A DNA stretch of 61,480 nucleotides from Chloroflexota bacterium (GCA_026706445.1 JAPOYT010000030.1:1-61480), one strand, 5' to 3'; counted from the first letter of the stretch, positions 1 through 9,460 are shown. Numbers and translations: made by a program. The notes: a model not told the origin generated them from the sequence alone.

Positions 1-50
1 CTGTTTTGGCCTTGAGAGGGCCACGTCCTAGGCCGCTAGACGAATGGGGC
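1..50 (-). tRNA. tRNA-Glu (anticodon CTC), truncated by the window edge
   Basis: Read on the minus strand, position 50 begins an acceptor arm (GCCCCAT). A D arm (GTCT-AGCGGCCT-AGGAC) follows, then an anticodon stem TGGCC/GGCCA closing the loop CTCTCAA, so the anticodon is CTC (Glu, codon GAG). The variable region, T arm and 3' acceptor lie left of base 1. The D-arm sequence is typical of bacterial tRNA-Glu. A strong promoter sits just upstream, so the tRNA need not depend on trpS transcription. Confidence 0.85.
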
Positions 51-59
51 TCGCAAGTG

Positions 60-88
60 ATTCTAGTCAATTTACCCGCGCAGGTCAA
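60..88 (-). promoter_or_regulatory. Sigma70-type promoter for tRNA-Glu, overlapping the trpS stop codon
   Basis: On the minus strand TTGACC (88-83) and TAGAAT (65-60) are separated by 17 bases, and the tRNA 5' end lies nine bases past the -10 box. The -35 box covers the trpS stop codon at 87-85. The match to consensus and the spacing to the tRNA are both good. Confidence 0.65.
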
Positions 89-1104
89 GATGGCGCGAGG
101 AAACCCATATTGTCCTGCGCTCTTTTGAGCGTCGCTTCCGCGATCGCGCCCGCTTTCTCCCGCCCCAGCTTCAGCACCGAGTCGAGATAACCTTCCTCGT
201 TCATCAGTTCATAGTAGCGCCTTTGCAGCGGCGCCAGCGTCGAGACGACGCAATCAGCAACCGCCCGCTTCAGATCGCCATAGCCCTTGTCGGCAAAATG
301 CGCTTCGATCTCGGCGCTGGATTCGTCCGTGATCGCCTGATAAATGGTGAGCAGATTATTGACGCCGGCGCGCTCCCGCTCATTGCTGAAGCGAATCTCC
401 CGCTGCGAGTCGGTAACGGCGCGCATGATTTTCCGGCGAGCCGCGGCCATGTCGTCGAGCAGGAAGACAGCGTGGTTTTCGGAGTCTTCGCTCTTGGACA
501 TCTTGGCCGTCGGGTTATCCAGCCCCATGATACGGGCGCCGGCTTCGGGATTCATGACCGATGGCAAGGTGAAAGTCTCGCCGTAGGCATGGTTAAAGCG
601 CTGCGCCAAGTCGCGCGTGAATTCCAGATGCTGGTTCTGATCATCACCGACGGGCACCAAATCAGCATGATACAGCAGGATATCAGCCGCCATCAGACTG
701 GGATAATTCAGCAAACCGGCGCCTATGGATTCCTGCGACTGCTTGGCGGACTTGTCTTTGAATTGCGTCATGCGGTGGAGCCAACCCAAGGGCGCCATGC
801 AGGTGAGCATCCAAGCCAGTTCGGAATGCGCGGCGATATGCGATTGCACGAAGATCGTCGAGACTTCCGGGTCCAAGCCGGCCGCGATGTACATGGCGGC
901 GCTCTCCCGCGTCTTCTGTCGCAGCTCGTCCGGGTCTTGCGCCGTCGTAATCGCATGCAAGTCGACTACGCAATAGAAGCAGTCGTAATCGTGCTGCACT
1001 TCCACCCACTGTTTCAACGCGCCAAGATAGTTGCCTATCGTCAGATCGCCCGACGGCTGGATGCCAGACAGTACACGCGGTTTATTGTCGGAATTGGACA
1101 CCAT
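85..1104 (-). CDS. trpS: Tryptophanyl-tRNA synthetase
   Basis: Class I aminoacyl-tRNA synthetase that charges tRNA-Trp in the cytoplasm; 339 residues, the usual bacterial length. The N-terminal block GIQPSGDLTIGNYLGA carries the HIGH-equivalent region, and KMSKS is present intact (AKMSKSEDS). The family's tryptophan and ATP pocket segments (VVDLHAITT, GDDQNQHLE) are also visible. I chose the ATG at 1104 because the protein then begins just before the conserved RVLSGIQPSG block; an in-frame ATG at 1164 would add 20 residues without family support. It lies downstream of smpB on the same strand with an 84-base gap, and the tRNA-Glu promoter overlaps its stop codon. Confidence 0.95.
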   Translation of the reverse strand: MVSNSDNKPRVLSGIQPSGDLTIGNYLGALKQWVEVQHDYDCFYCVVDLHAITTAQDPDELRQKTRESAAMYIAAGLDPEVSTIFVQSHIAAHSELAWMLTCMAPLGWLHRMTQFKDKSAKQSQESIGAGLLNYPSLMAADILLYHADLVPVGDDQNQHLEFTRDLAQRFNHAYGETFTLPSVMNPEAGARIMGLDNPTAKMSKSEDSENHAVFLLDDMAAARRKIMRAVTDSQREIRFSNERERAGVNNLLTIYQAITDESSAEIEAHFADKGYGDLKRAVADCVVSTLAPLQRRYYELMNEEGYLDSVLKLGREKAGAIAEATLKRAQDNMGFLAPS

Positions 1105-1188
1105 GTCACTTTCTGCGTTCCGTTTTCTCAGATGCAACGCGAGGATTCTAGCACTGCGTTTCACGCCTTACAACTACAAAGGACTGCC

Positions 1189-1647
1189 TTAGCGATCTTT
1201 CAAAGCGCGCTCAATTTGCCGGTTCGCATCGCGTTTGGCGAGGTCAGCGCGTTTGTCGTAGCGCTTTTTTCCTTGCGCCACCCCAATTTCCACTTTGGCG
1301 CGGCCTCGCTCCAGGTAAACTTGCAGCGGAATCGCGGTCATGCCGTTTTGTCGAATCTTTGTGATGATCCGATTGATCTCGCGCCGGTGCAGCAAAAGCT
1401 TGCGCGGGCGCCGCGGATCGCTATGTCCGAAGATATTCGCCTCTTTATACGGAGCAATATGCGTGTTCAAGAGCCATAATTCGCCCGCCTGTTCCTGGAC
1501 GTAGCCATCGCCGATATTGATGTTGTGATTGCGAATCGACTTTATTTCCGAGCCTAGTAAAACAAGCCCAGCATCGTATCTGTCCTTGACCAGATAATCC
1601 CGGTGAGCTTTCCGATTCTTGGTGATGACTTTTCTGCCGCTGCTCAT
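1189..1647 (-). CDS. smpB: SsrA-binding protein SmpB
   Basis: Partner of tmRNA in rescuing stalled ribosomes (trans-translation). The protein of 152 residues has the family hallmarks: an N-terminal VITKNRKAHRDY block, GLVLLGSEIKSIR, the GDGYV segment and a basic C-terminal tail (KKRYDKRADLAKRDA). The ATG at 1647 gives the normal length. The frame stays open upstream to 1881, but that extension overlaps the preceding gene and looks non-native. The tmRNA gene (ssrA) itself is not visible in this window. Confidence 0.95.
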   Translation of the reverse strand: MSSGRKVITKNRKAHRDYLVKDRYDAGLVLLGSEIKSIRNHNINIGDGYVQEQAGELWLLNTHIAPYKEANIFGHSDPRRPRKLLLHRREINRIITKIRQNGMTAIPLQVYLERGRAKVEIGVAQGKKRYDKRADLAKRDANRQIERALKDR

Positions 1648-1701
1648 TAGCGATAACAAGCGACGTGATGACACGCCGACGCGAATTTGAGTATTACCAC
1701 T

Positions 1702-1730
1702 AGGATACTGTTGTAATGCGCCAGGTTCAA
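1702..1730 (-). promoter_or_regulatory. Candidate promoter for smpB
   Basis: Minus-strand TTGAAC (1730-1725) and TATCCT (1707-1702) are separated by 17 bases, 55 bases upstream of the smpB start. The -35 box overlaps the 3' end of the upstream gene. The match is moderate. Confidence 0.4.
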
Positions 1731-2863
1731 GACAAGGGCTGCCAGGCGCGCTGGAACTCTTTCGCTTTAATCTCTTCGTTGGCGTAGTCAATGATTGCGC
1801 GACGCGTGACGCCGATAATGCGCTGCGTCGCATTCGGATCATCGCAGTGCAAGAGCCCGACGCCAAAAGCCTGGATCCCATCAGGCATGTCGTCGGCGAG
1901 CGCGACAGCAGCGTTCATCACCACGTTGAGCCGGTCGTTAAACTCGGGGCCCGGCACAGCGCAAAACCGAATCACGAGCGTGTTGCCCAAGCTCAAATAT
2001 TGCACGCCGCTCCGCCTCTCGTCAATTTCAAAGTCCGCGATGGCTTCCGCGATACCGCCGATATAAGCAGCCAATTCCTCGGGAGAGACAACTGGCGGGT
2101 CTACATAAATCTCACCCGTGACCACTGGCGACGGTTTGATGTCAGCTTGCGGCTCCCCCGATTCCGTCGTCGCGTCAGCGATTGATTCCGGCGCAACAGC
2201 GGTCGCTTGCTCGCTGACCTCCGGCAATTGAGTAGACGCGGCCGCCGCCTCAAGTTGGGCATTGGCGACCGCGCTGCTCTCCGGCTCATCAGTGGTTGCA
2301 ACAGTGGCTTCCGATGAAGCCAACGATTGCTCAACAGTCGACTCCAAGACGACAATCACCTGCGATTCAGGCGATGGCAAGAAGCCGGCAAGCAACTCGT
2401 CAAGATCGACTGCGCCGGAAATCACGAAGGCGCCGCCGACAGCGATGATCAAAACGACCACTAGCAAAGCGATCCGACCGCGCGATGATGAGCTTACGGG
2501 ATCAGTCTCCGCGACCGGTTGAAGGGCTTCCCAGTCGTCAACTTCGAAGCCGCCGCCTGTGAACTGGGGACCCGATTCGCTCGCGCCAAGCGCGATGAGG
2601 TCGGGATCTTTCGACTGCGCCTCAAGGACATCGGTCTTCAGTTCTCGGGCGCCAGGATACTTGGGATCAAGCTCCAGCACGCGTTCGAGCGCGGCCTGCC
2701 CAATCGCGGAATCTTGCGCCGCGTGCGTATACACCCACCAGAGGTGCGCGTTGTTGGCGTCGCCTTCCAAAAGAGGCGCCAGAATTTCCTGCGCTCTATC
2801 GTGTTCATCGTTCTCGATAAAGGTATACGCTTGCTGAAGTAGCGCTTTAGTCGTGTCGCTCAT
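1727..2863 (-). CDS. TPR-containing single-pass membrane protein of unknown function
   Basis: I do not recognise a named family for the 378-residue whole. Residues about 1-80 look like tetratricopeptide repeats (ALERVLELDPKYPGA is a typical TPR helix). A Ser/Arg stretch is followed by one strong membrane helix around residues 130-155 (RIALLVVVLIIAVGGAF). Next comes a long Ala/Ser/Glu/Val-rich linker of about 90 residues. A compact C-terminal domain (about 250-378) contains two cysteines and should lie outside the membrane if the TPR end is cytoplasmic. The layout resembles envelope scaffolds that join a cytoplasmic protein-binding module to an external domain. It lies just upstream of smpB, and no partner is evident. 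Confidence 0.8.
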   Translation of the reverse strand: MSDTTKALLQQAYTFIENDEHDRAQEILAPLLEGDANNAHLWWVYTHAAQDSAIGQAALERVLELDPKYPGARELKTDVLEAQSKDPDLIALGASESGPQFTGGGFEVDDWEALQPVAETDPVSSSSRGRIALLVVVLIIAVGGAFVISGAVDLDELLAGFLPSPESQVIVVLESTVEQSLASSEATVATTDEPESSAVANAQLEAAAASTQLPEVSEQATAVAPESIADATTESGEPQADIKPSPVVTGEIYVDPPVVSPEELAAYIGGIAEAIADFEIDERRSGVQYLSLGNTLVIRFCAVPGPEFNDRLNVVMNAAVALADDMPDGIQAFGVGLLHCDDPNATQRIIGVTRRAIIDYANEEIKAKEFQRAWQPLS

Positions 2864-3005
2864 ATTTTGCCTTCGAACTGGTAGTTTAGAGCGCTTGCCC
2901 TCAAGACAAGTCAGTTCTACCGCTAGCTCTGTGCCATAATTGCACTTCGTAACTGCTTCCGACCACTCATTAGCAGTCTACATCTGCTCAATATTCGGCG
3001 CAACG

Positions 3006-3030
3006 AAAAAGCCCACCAACACTGGTGAGC
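3006..3030 (-). terminator. Rho-independent terminator after tRNA-Leu
   Basis: On the minus strand GCTCACCA-GTGT-TGGTGGGC forms an 8-bp stem (one T-G wobble) with a 4-base loop, followed directly by TTTTT. It starts about 10 bases past the tRNA 3' end. Confidence 0.85.
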
Positions 3031-3040
3031 TCTCGCTGCA

Positions 3041-3122
3041 TGCCCTGAAGAGGACTCGAACCTCCACCCTGTTAAGGACACGGCCCTCAACCGTGCGCGT
3101 CTGCCAGTTCCGCCATCAGGGC
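3041..3122 (-). tRNA. tRNA-Leu (anticodon GAG)
   Basis: The minus strand folds as a class II (long variable arm) tRNA. The acceptor is GCCCTGA/TCAGGGC, the anticodon stem CACGG/CCGTG closes loop TTGAGGG (anticodon GAG), there is an extra arm, and the T arm contains GGTTCGAGTCC. The discriminator base is A. CCA is not encoded in the DNA, so a CCA-adding enzyme is required. It has its own promoter and terminator. Confidence 0.95.
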
Positions 3123-3136
3123 AAGGAATGCCAACA

Positions 3137-3164
3137 AGTATAAGTTCTTCCCGGTAAATGTCAA
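3137..3164 (-). promoter_or_regulatory. Sigma70-type promoter for tRNA-Leu
   Basis: On the minus strand consensus TTGACA (3164-3159) and TATACT (3142-3137) are 16 bases apart. The -10 box ends 14 bases before the tRNA 5' end. It is divergent from the plsX promoter. Confidence 0.75.
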
Positions 3165-3198
3165 TACTGCGCGCCGCGGCCCAGTCTGTTAATTCATC

Positions 3199-3227
3199 TT
3201 GAGCGCGGGCATATCCTAGCGTATTAT
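3199..3227 (+). promoter_or_regulatory. Candidate promoter of the plsX-fabF-trmFO-hflX operon
   Basis: TTGAGC (3199-3204), a 17-base spacer and TATTAT (3222-3227, within TATTATACT) lie 45 bases upstream of the plsX start. The -10 region is strong and the -35 is moderate. Confidence 0.5.
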
Positions 3228-3271
3228 ACTGCGCCAGTCTCGATTCGATTCCGCACGGAAGGCCACCCTGA

Positions 3272-4270
3272 ATGCGCATTGCGCTTGACGCGATGGGAAC
3301 GGACAATCGTCCACTCAGCGATATTGCTGGCGGAGTGCTGGCGGCGAAAGAATTCGGCGACATCATTGTGCTGGTCGGCAATAAACCAACGATTCAAGCG
3401 GAGCTGCGGAATCACAATATTGAAGATGCGAAGGTTGAGATTCTGCACGCCCCGGACGACATTGCGATGGACGAGAAACCGACAGATGTGCTCAAGCTGC
3501 AAGCCTCGTCATCGATTCACGTCGCGCTGGATGCGGTGAAACAAGGAGAGGTCGACGCCTTCGTCACCATGGGCAATACGGGCGCCGTGCACGCGCTGGC
3601 GACGCTAAAAACTCTGCGGCGCATCCCCGGCGTCAAGCGTCCCGTTCTTTCCGCCCTGTTCTCCGTAAACGATCATCGCATGATTTTCCTCGATGTCGGC
3701 GCAAATACCGATGTCAAGCCGGAATGGGTGCCGCAGTTTGCGCTGATGGGCGAAATATACGCTGAACGCGTACTGAGCTGTTCGCAGCCGCGCATCGCTC
3801 TGCTGTCAAACGGCGCTGAAGAGATTAAGGGCAATTTGCTTATCCGTGAAGCGGCCGAGATCCTTCGGCTCAGCAAGATGAATTTCGTTGGCAACGTAGA
3901 ACCGGTGCAGTTGATGACATCGGTCGCCGATGTGATTGTAATGGACGGATTCGTGGGCAACATTGTGCTGAAGATGTTTGAAGCTACTACCCACTACGTC
4001 GCTACCCTGATTCGTCAAGAGTTTCGCAACGATGCCATATCTATGCTGGGGGGCGCGCTGGCGCGTCCGGCATTCAATCGCATCAGACGGCGGGTAGACA
4101 CATCGGAAATCGGTGGAGCGCCGCTTCTTGGCGTTAACGGGGTTGTCATAATTGGGCACGGAGGCAACTCCGCCATCGGGATCAAAAACGCGATTCAGCA
4201 AGCGCGCAAGGCGGTGCGGGAAAATGTCATCGGCGCCATTCGCAGCGGAATCGCGCAGGAGACAGCCTAA
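3272..4270 (+). CDS. plsX: Phosphate acyltransferase PlsX
   Basis: Converts acyl-ACP and phosphate to acyl-phosphate, the first step of the PlsX/PlsY route to phosphatidic acid; peripheral membrane enzyme. The 332 residues match family length. Diagnostic segments are IALDAMGTDNRP at the N-terminus, MGNTGA (around residue 100), DVGANTD, and GVNGVVIIGHGG near the C-terminus. GGAAGG precedes the ATG by nine bases. It leads a probable operon with fabF, 16 bases downstream, so lipid precursor synthesis and fatty-acid elongation are coupled. The acyl carrier protein gene is separate, at 21.7 kb. Confidence 0.95.
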   Translation: MRIALDAMGTDNRPLSDIAGGVLAAKEFGDIIVLVGNKPTIQAELRNHNIEDAKVEILHAPDDIAMDEKPTDVLKLQASSSIHVALDAVKQGEVDAFVTMGNTGAVHALATLKTLRRIPGVKRPVLSALFSVNDHRMIFLDVGANTDVKPEWVPQFALMGEIYAERVLSCSQPRIALLSNGAEEIKGNLLIREAAEILRLSKMNFVGNVEPVQLMTSVADVIVMDGFVGNIVLKMFEATTHYVATLIRQEFRNDAISMLGGALARPAFNRIRRRVDTSEIGGAPLLGVNGVVIIGHGGNSAIGIKNAIQQARKAVRENVIGAIRSGIAQETA

Positions 4271-4286
4271 TTCGGAGCAATTCGGC

Positions 4287-5549
4287 ATGGAATTGATGCG
4301 AAACGGTCGCAAGCGGGTGGTCATCACCGGTTTGGGCGTCGTCTCGCCCTTGGGCAACAAAGACGAATTCTGGGACGCAATCGCCGCGGGAAAGTCAGGC
4401 ATCCGCAAACTGCAAAACATCGAAGCTGATCATTTGAATGTGAGAATCGGCGCCGAAGTCCTTGGATTTGACTCTTCGCGCTATATACCCCCGAAACAAG
4501 CGCGACGAATGGGCAGAGCCACTCAATTCGCTATTGTCGCCGCGGTTATGGCGGTTGAAGACGCCGGACTGACAGTCGACAAAATGAGCGATATGGGCCA
4601 CCGCGTCGCCACTGTCATCGGCAGTACACTCGGCAGTTACGAAGTAGGCGAAACAGGAATCAAGGTTTGGCGAGATTCTGGCTATAAGCGCGCCAATCCC
4701 ATGAGCATCGTCAATGCGCTGCCCAACATGCCCGGACACTACGTAAGCAAAATGATGAATGCGGTTGGCCCACTGATCACGCCGTCGGTGGCTTGCGCAA
4801 CCGGCATTCAAGCGGTCGGCGAAGCGAGCGACCTGATTCAGTTGGGCAAATGCGATATGGCTATCGCAGGCGCGATTGATGCCGTCATGTTCGATTATAT
4901 CCTTGCCGGTTTCAGCGCGACGCGCGCGCTGACCCGCGAATATAATGACGCGCCGGAACGAGCCAGCCGACCCTTTGACGCCAATCGCTCCGGATTCGTG
5001 CTGGGCGAAGGCGGCGCCGTCTTCATCTTGGAAAGCCTCGAAAGCGCCCATTCGCGCGATGCGAAGATCTATGCCGAGATTCTCGGTTATGCCGCGTCGT
5101 CGGACGCTTACCACGTGGCGGCGCCGGATCCTGAAGGCGGCGGCGCTAAACGGTCTATGCAGTGGGCGCTGGAAGACGCGAAAATACCCGCCGGCGAGAT
5201 CGAATACATCAATGCGCACGGATCATCGACACAAGCCAATGACGCCATTGAGACGGCTGCCGTCAAGCAGGTATTTGGCGAATACGCTTACAAGATCCCG
5301 GTCACTTCGACGAAGAGCATGATCGGGCACGCGATGGCCGGCTGCGGCTCGCTGGAGCTTACGGCTTGTCTGATGACCCTCGAGCGCGAGATCCTGCATC
5401 CGACCGTAAATTATGAAACGCCCGACCCAGACTGCGACCTGGATTACGTGCCGAATGTGGCGCGGGATGTTCCCGGCATACGGATTTTGATGTCAAATAG
5501 CTTCGGCTTGGGCGGGCAGAACGCCTCAGTCGTCTTGCGCCGCGTCTAA
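4287..5549 (+). CDS. fabF: 3-oxoacyl-ACP synthase II (KAS II)
   Basis: Condensing enzyme that elongates acyl-ACP with malonyl-ACP in type II fatty-acid synthesis. The 420 residues begin RVVITGLGVVSPLG after a short leader. The nucleophile is Cys170 in SVACATG. The two active-site histidines are in NAHGSST (usual family form HGTST) and KSMIGHAMAGCG, and the C-terminal glycine loop is NSFGLGGQN. I chose the ATG at 4287 because GGAG sits nine bases upstream and because earlier in-frame starts lie inside plsX. It follows plsX by 16 bases and precedes trmFO by 15. Confidence 0.95.
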   Translation: MELMRNGRKRVVITGLGVVSPLGNKDEFWDAIAAGKSGIRKLQNIEADHLNVRIGAEVLGFDSSRYIPPKQARRMGRATQFAIVAAVMAVEDAGLTVDKMSDMGHRVATVIGSTLGSYEVGETGIKVWRDSGYKRANPMSIVNALPNMPGHYVSKMMNAVGPLITPSVACATGIQAVGEASDLIQLGKCDMAIAGAIDAVMFDYILAGFSATRALTREYNDAPERASRPFDANRSGFVLGEGGAVFILESLESAHSRDAKIYAEILGYAASSDAYHVAAPDPEGGGAKRSMQWALEDAKIPAGEIEYINAHGSSTQANDAIETAAVKQVFGEYAYKIPVTSTKSMIGHAMAGCGSLELTACLMTLEREILHPTVNYETPDPDCDLDYVPNVARDVPGIRILMSNSFGLGGQNASVVLRRV

Positions 5550-5564
5550 GGCTGAGAGAGACGG

Positions 5565-6938
5565 ATGCCACAAGATATTGTCGTCATAGGCGGCGGGCTG
5601 GCCGGGAGCGAAGCGGCTTGGCAACTCGCGGAACGGGACCATTCGGTGCGTCTTTACGAGATGCGCCCGGTCAAAACGACAGGCGCGCATGTCAGCCATC
5701 AGTTGGCTGAACTGGTTTGCAGCAATTCGCTCGGCTCCAAGCTGCCCGATCGCGCCACCGGAATCCTTCAATGCGAAATGCAGGTTTTGGGTTCGCTACT
5801 TATGCGCTGCGCCGAATGCGCGGCTGTACCGGCTGGCGGCGCTCTGGCGGTCGACCGTAGGCGATTTGCCGAGGCCGTAACAAGCCATATCAACGCCCAC
5901 CCAAACATCGCCGTCCTTCGCGAAGAAATGCGGCAGATTCCCCTTGATCTGCCGGTCATCGTCGCCACTGGTCCATTGACTTCGCCAGCCTTGGCGGAAG
6001 ACATCGGCCGATTGACCGGCGAGGATTATCTCTACTTTTACGATGCGATCTCGCCGATCGTTCGCGCGAGCAGCATCGATATGAGCCGTGCTTTTCAGGC
6101 GAACCGCTACGGACGCGGACAGGACAATGGCGGCGACTATATCAACTGCCCGATGGAGAAAAACGAGTATTCTCATTTCGTCGAAGCCTTGAAGACCGCC
6201 GAAACGATTGAGTTGCGCGATTTCGAACGGGAAGACCCCAACTTTTTTGAGGGTTGCGTGCCCATTGAGCAGTTGGCGAAACGAGGAGACGATACGCTGG
6301 CTTTTGGACCAATGCGGCCCGTTGGCTTGAGAAATCCACACACAGGCAAGCGTCCACACGCCGTCGTGCAGCTGCGGCAAGATGACCTGGCCGGCAATCT
6401 ATACAATATCGTCGGCTTCCAAACGAATATCCGCTGGAAGCAGCAGAAAACCATTCTGCGCCGGATTCCCGGGCTGGAGAATGCTGAATTCATCCGCATG
6501 GGCCAGATGCACCGCAATACCTTTTTGAATGCGCCCGCCCTGCTCCACCCCACAATGCGATTTCGGCGACAGGCTCAGCTTTATTTTGCGGGCCAAATCA
6601 CTGGCGTTGAAGGATATGTCGGCAATATCGCGACCGGCTTGGTGGCCGCATTGAATTTGTCGCGGCAGCTCAGAGGGCAACCAGCGTGGGTAGCGCCAGC
6701 AGATACAATGCTTGGCGCCCTATGCCACTATGTGACGCATACGGATCCCAAGCGCTTCCAGCCAATGAAAGCGAACTTGGGCATATTGCCGCCGTTGGAG
6801 ACCAGGATAAAAAACAAAGCCGAGCGAAAACGCGCCTATGCCGAACGAGCGAAAGCGTCTATGCTGGCGTCGCTCTGCGAAATGCGTGATGAGCTGATAG
6901 CGCCACAGGCTAGCTTGAAAAAAACCGAAACTACATGA
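5565..6938 (+). CDS. trmFO: Methylenetetrahydrofolate-tRNA-(uracil-54) methyltransferase TrmFO
   Basis: Folate/FAD-dependent enzyme that makes ribothymidine at U54 of the tRNA T loop. The 457 residues begin with the FAD-binding motif [14 protein letters not shown]. Both family cysteines are visible, one in [10 protein letters not shown] and one in [14 protein letters not shown]. Other hallmarks are RYGRG and the C-terminal GYVGNIATG. The stop codon overlaps the next start (ATGA), so translation with hflX is likely coupled. This enzyme replaces the SAM-dependent TrmA found in Proteobacteria. Confidence 0.95.
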   Translation: MPQDIVVIGGGLAGSEAAWQLAERDHSVRLYEMRPVKTTGAHVSHQLAELVCSNSLGSKLPDRATGILQCEMQVLGSLLMRCAECAAVPAGGALAVDRRRFAEAVTSHINAHPNIAVLREEMRQIPLDLPVIVATGPLTSPALAEDIGRLTGEDYLYFYDAISPIVRASSIDMSRAFQANRYGRGQDNGGDYINCPMEKNEYSHFVEALKTAETIELRDFEREDPNFFEGCVPIEQLAKRGDDTLAFGPMRPVGLRNPHTGKRPHAVVQLRQDDLAGNLYNIVGFQTNIRWKQQKTILRRIPGLENAEFIRMGQMHRNTFLNAPALLHPTMRFRRQAQLYFAGQITGVEGYVGNIATGLVAALNLSRQLRGQPAWVAPADTMLGALCHYVTHTDPKRFQPMKANLGILPPLETRIKNKAERKRAYAERAKASMLASLCEMRDELIAPQASLKKTETT

Positions 6939-8257
6939 CCGATTACCATTTCTCAAATGAGACAGAAGCCGAGCGCGGTTACCTGGTGGGCATCGCCTTT
7001 CAATCGGAGCGCGCTTTGCTATCGATTGAGGATTCCTTACGCGAACTTGCCCTATTGGCTGAGACCGCCGGTATACGCGTAGTCGGGCGGACCTGGCAGC
7101 GTTTGCGAAAGGTAAATCCCAAGACCTTGATCGGCGCTGGCAAGCTTCAAGAGATCGTCGATGAGGTAAACCTGCGTGAAGCCAGCGTAATAATCTTTGA
7201 TGAGGAGCTTTCGCCGCGTCATCAGCGAGAACTGGAAAAGCACTTGGACGAATCAGTACGGCTTCTCGATCGCTCGGCGCTGATCCTCGACATCTTCGCC
7301 CAGCACGCCCGCACCAGCGAGGGCGCGCTACAAGTGGAATTGGCGCAGTATGAGTACTTGTTGCCGCGCCTGACACGGCAATGGACGCATTTGGCGCGAC
7401 AAGCGGGCGGTGGCGGCGCTCGTGGAGGCTCGGGCGGCGTTGGTCTGCGCGGACCGGGCGAGACTCAGTTGGAAGTGGACCGGAGGGAAATTGCGCGGAA
7501 GATCACCAAGCTAAAGCAAGACCTCGAGCATGTGCGCGCGCATCGCAGTCTTCATCGGCGGCGACGCCGCAGCTCTGGTCTTCCCTTGGCTGCGCTGGTC
7601 GGTTATACCAACGCGGGCAAATCGACGCTGATCAACACCTTAACAGAAGCAAAGGTCTATACCGCCGATCAGCTGTTCGCCACATTGGACCCAACCACGC
7701 GCCGCGTGCAATTGCCGGATCGTCGTGAAGTACTGCTCACCGATACGGTCGGATTCATTCAAAAGCTGCCTACGACACTGATCGCAGCATTCCGCGCCAC
7801 ACTGGAAGAGGTGGTAGAGGCGGATCTTTTGCTTCACGTGGTCGATGCAAGCCATCCAAATGCCGGGCAGCATATCGAAGCGGTGGAAGACACACTGGCG
7901 GAAATCGACGCCGCGAGCATGCCGCGTATCCTCGTGTTGAACAAGACTGATCGCGTAAATGGCGCGCTTCCCGCTTTCAATCTGATAGATACTTATGTCG
8001 GTATGGCGCCGATTTCTGCGCAAGAGGGTGACGGCTTAGATGAGCTTCTGGAGACAATGCGCGCCGCGTTGTCAGCGCAGATGGCCTCGCTCGAAGTTGT
8101 GATTCCGTACCAGACGGGCCAGGTCTATTCCGACTTGTATGACAAAGGCTTTATCGAGTCCGAGCGAACTGACAGCGACGGCTGGCGGCTAAACCTGCGC
8201 CTGCCCAAATCGCATTGTGAAGCCTATCGTCAGTTCGCCGTCATGTCTACGGAATGA
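6935..8257 (+). CDS. hflX: Ribosome-associated GTPase HflX
   Basis: GTPase that binds the 50S subunit and splits stalled or hibernating ribosomes. The 440 residues show the HflX N-terminal domain ([12 protein letters not shown]), the glycine-rich linker followed by [12 protein letters not shown], and a G domain. G1 is [10 protein letters not shown]2 is in the ATLDPTTR block, G3 is DTVGF and G4 is NKTD. A C-terminal alpha/beta domain follows. It overlaps the trmFO stop by four bases. Gene content joins translation quality control and tRNA modification in one transcript with lipid synthesis. Confidence 0.95.
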   Translation: MTDYHFSNETEAERGYLVGIAFQSERALLSIEDSLRELALLAETAGIRVVGRTWQRLRKVNPKTLIGAGKLQEIVDEVNLREASVIIFDEELSPRHQRELEKHLDESVRLLDRSALILDIFAQHARTSEGALQVELAQYEYLLPRLTRQWTHLARQAGGGGARGGSGGVGLRGPGETQLEVDRREIARKITKLKQDLEHVRAHRSLHRRRRRSSGLPLAALVGYTNAGKSTLINTLTEAKVYTADQLFATLDPTTRRVQLPDRREVLLTDTVGFIQKLPTTLIAAFRATLEEVVEADLLLHVVDASHPNAGQHIEAVEDTLAEIDAASMPRILVLNKTDRVNGALPAFNLIDTYVGMAPISAQEGDGLDELLETMRAALSAQMASLEVVIPYQTGQVYSDLYDKGFIESERTDSDGWRLNLRLPKSHCEAYRQFAVMSTE

Positions 8258-8285
8258 GACCGATGCCGGGCGGAGCGAGCCCATA

Positions 8286-9257
8286 CTAGACGGGCAATTG
8301 CACCCAATAGAACTCAGGCTTGAAGCGGCTATGCAAGAAAAGGCGCAAGTCGTCGGACAATGCAATCGCAAGGGGCGCGGGGACGTCTGAAAATACAACC
8401 ATCTCCACATCCTGATTGCTGCAGCCGCTCTCGAAGCAAGCGGTCGGGTCAATCCGCCCGACGACTCCTCGCGTGCCTAGCGCGTAGGAAAAATAGAGAT
8501 ATCCGTCCCTGCCCATGGCGATGTTCGTCGTATTCTGAAGACCTGACACCAGCGGCTGAACCGCGGACATGGTTCCATCATCAGCAATTTCGAAGAATTC
8601 GATGCCGCGCCGGGCGCTGCCGCCGTTGGCAAAATAGACTTTGTTTCCGTCGCGTACTATTCCAGTGGGCGAGCGCAGTTCGCTGTGCGCAGTGATCGGC
8701 GCGCCGCCAAGCGGCACAACCATGATGGAATCCGACCTTGTATCCGTGATCAGGAAACTGCCTTCATCCAGCCGCGTGAGTCCCCATGGCGCCTCTAAAT
8801 CCGAGCTGATGCTTTCCGGCGCTGCCCGGCGTTCATCGACCTTCCACAAGGCGCCAGTATCGGGATCGGGCACCCAGAGATTGAATCCGGCTTCGGTAGG
8901 TTCGGCAACGATGCTGTTGCCGTTGCGCACGCCGAAAACGTACGTGATGGTTTCACCAGTTCGGTCATTGATTTTGTATATCGTCCAGTCCCCATTGCAA
9001 ACGGTATAAAGTGTGTCTTCAAACCAGACGATGCCGTTGGGTCGCTGGACGTTGCCGACAATCAGTTCAAGATCGCTTTGGAGGAAGGGGCTCTCCAGAA
9101 CCGTCAGCTGGGGCGCCGCCGCGTCTGCGGCATTGGTATTCGCAGCCGCGGTTTCAGTTGGATCTGCGGTCTTGGTTGGCGCCGAGTCCTGCGTCGCTTC
9201 CTGCGCGAAATTATGCGCCGAAAGCAGACAGATGACCAATAGAGCGATGATTCTCAC
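8286..9257 (-). CDS. Exported NHL/SMP-30-like beta-propeller protein
   Basis: Contains 323 residues with a clear signal peptide (about residues 1-19, ALLVICLLSAHNFAQ). An Ala/Thr/Asp-rich linker runs to about residue 48. The rest is repeated strand blocks typical of six-bladed propellers (GNVQRPNGIVWF, LEAPWGLTRLDEGSFLITD, LRSPTGIVRDGNKVYFANG, NTTNIAMGRDGYLYFS). The repeated Pro-x-Gly-hydrophobic-x-x motif matches NHL/SMP-30-type propellers. A Cys-x4-Cys pair near residue 275 may form a disulfide. I see no catalytic signature that fixes a substrate. It is convergent with hflX and unrelated in strand to the next lipoprotein. Confidence 0.75.
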   Translation of the reverse strand: MRIIALLVICLLSAHNFAQEATQDSAPTKTADPTETAAANTNAADAAAPQLTVLESPFLQSDLELIVGNVQRPNGIVWFEDTLYTVCNGDWTIYKINDRTGETITYVFGVRNGNSIVAEPTEAGFNLWVPDPDTGALWKVDERRAAPESISSDLEAPWGLTRLDEGSFLITDTRSDSIMVVPLGGAPITAHSELRSPTGIVRDGNKVYFANGGSARRGIEFFEIADDGTMSAVQPLVSGLQNTTNIAMGRDGYLYFSYALGTRGVVGRIDPTACFESGCSNQDVEMVVFSDVPAPLAIALSDDLRLFLHSRFKPEFYWVQLPV

Positions 9258-9460
9258 AGAATGCGCCTCTTGCCGTAATAGTCGGCGGGGTCGTGAACGA
9301 TGCGACGAGCGGGCATTCTACAACACAAATGAAAAGACCTCTAGCGTCTGCGCCCAAGGGAATACATTTAGCGGACAGGCAATTCAGCGCTTTCCCAAAA
9401 TGAGTATAATCGGAAGTGGACCAATCGTTACCGAGGTTTCAGTTGACGAGGCTTGGGCGA

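Noticed and set aside
223..1479. Plus-strand open frame of 418 codons opposite trpS and smpB.
   Set aside because: It is antisense to two well-supported genes and has no family features; it results from codon bias.
4395..5219. Minus-strand frame of 274 codons opposite fabF.
   Set aside because: Shadow of fabF; composition follows the opposite-strand codon pattern.
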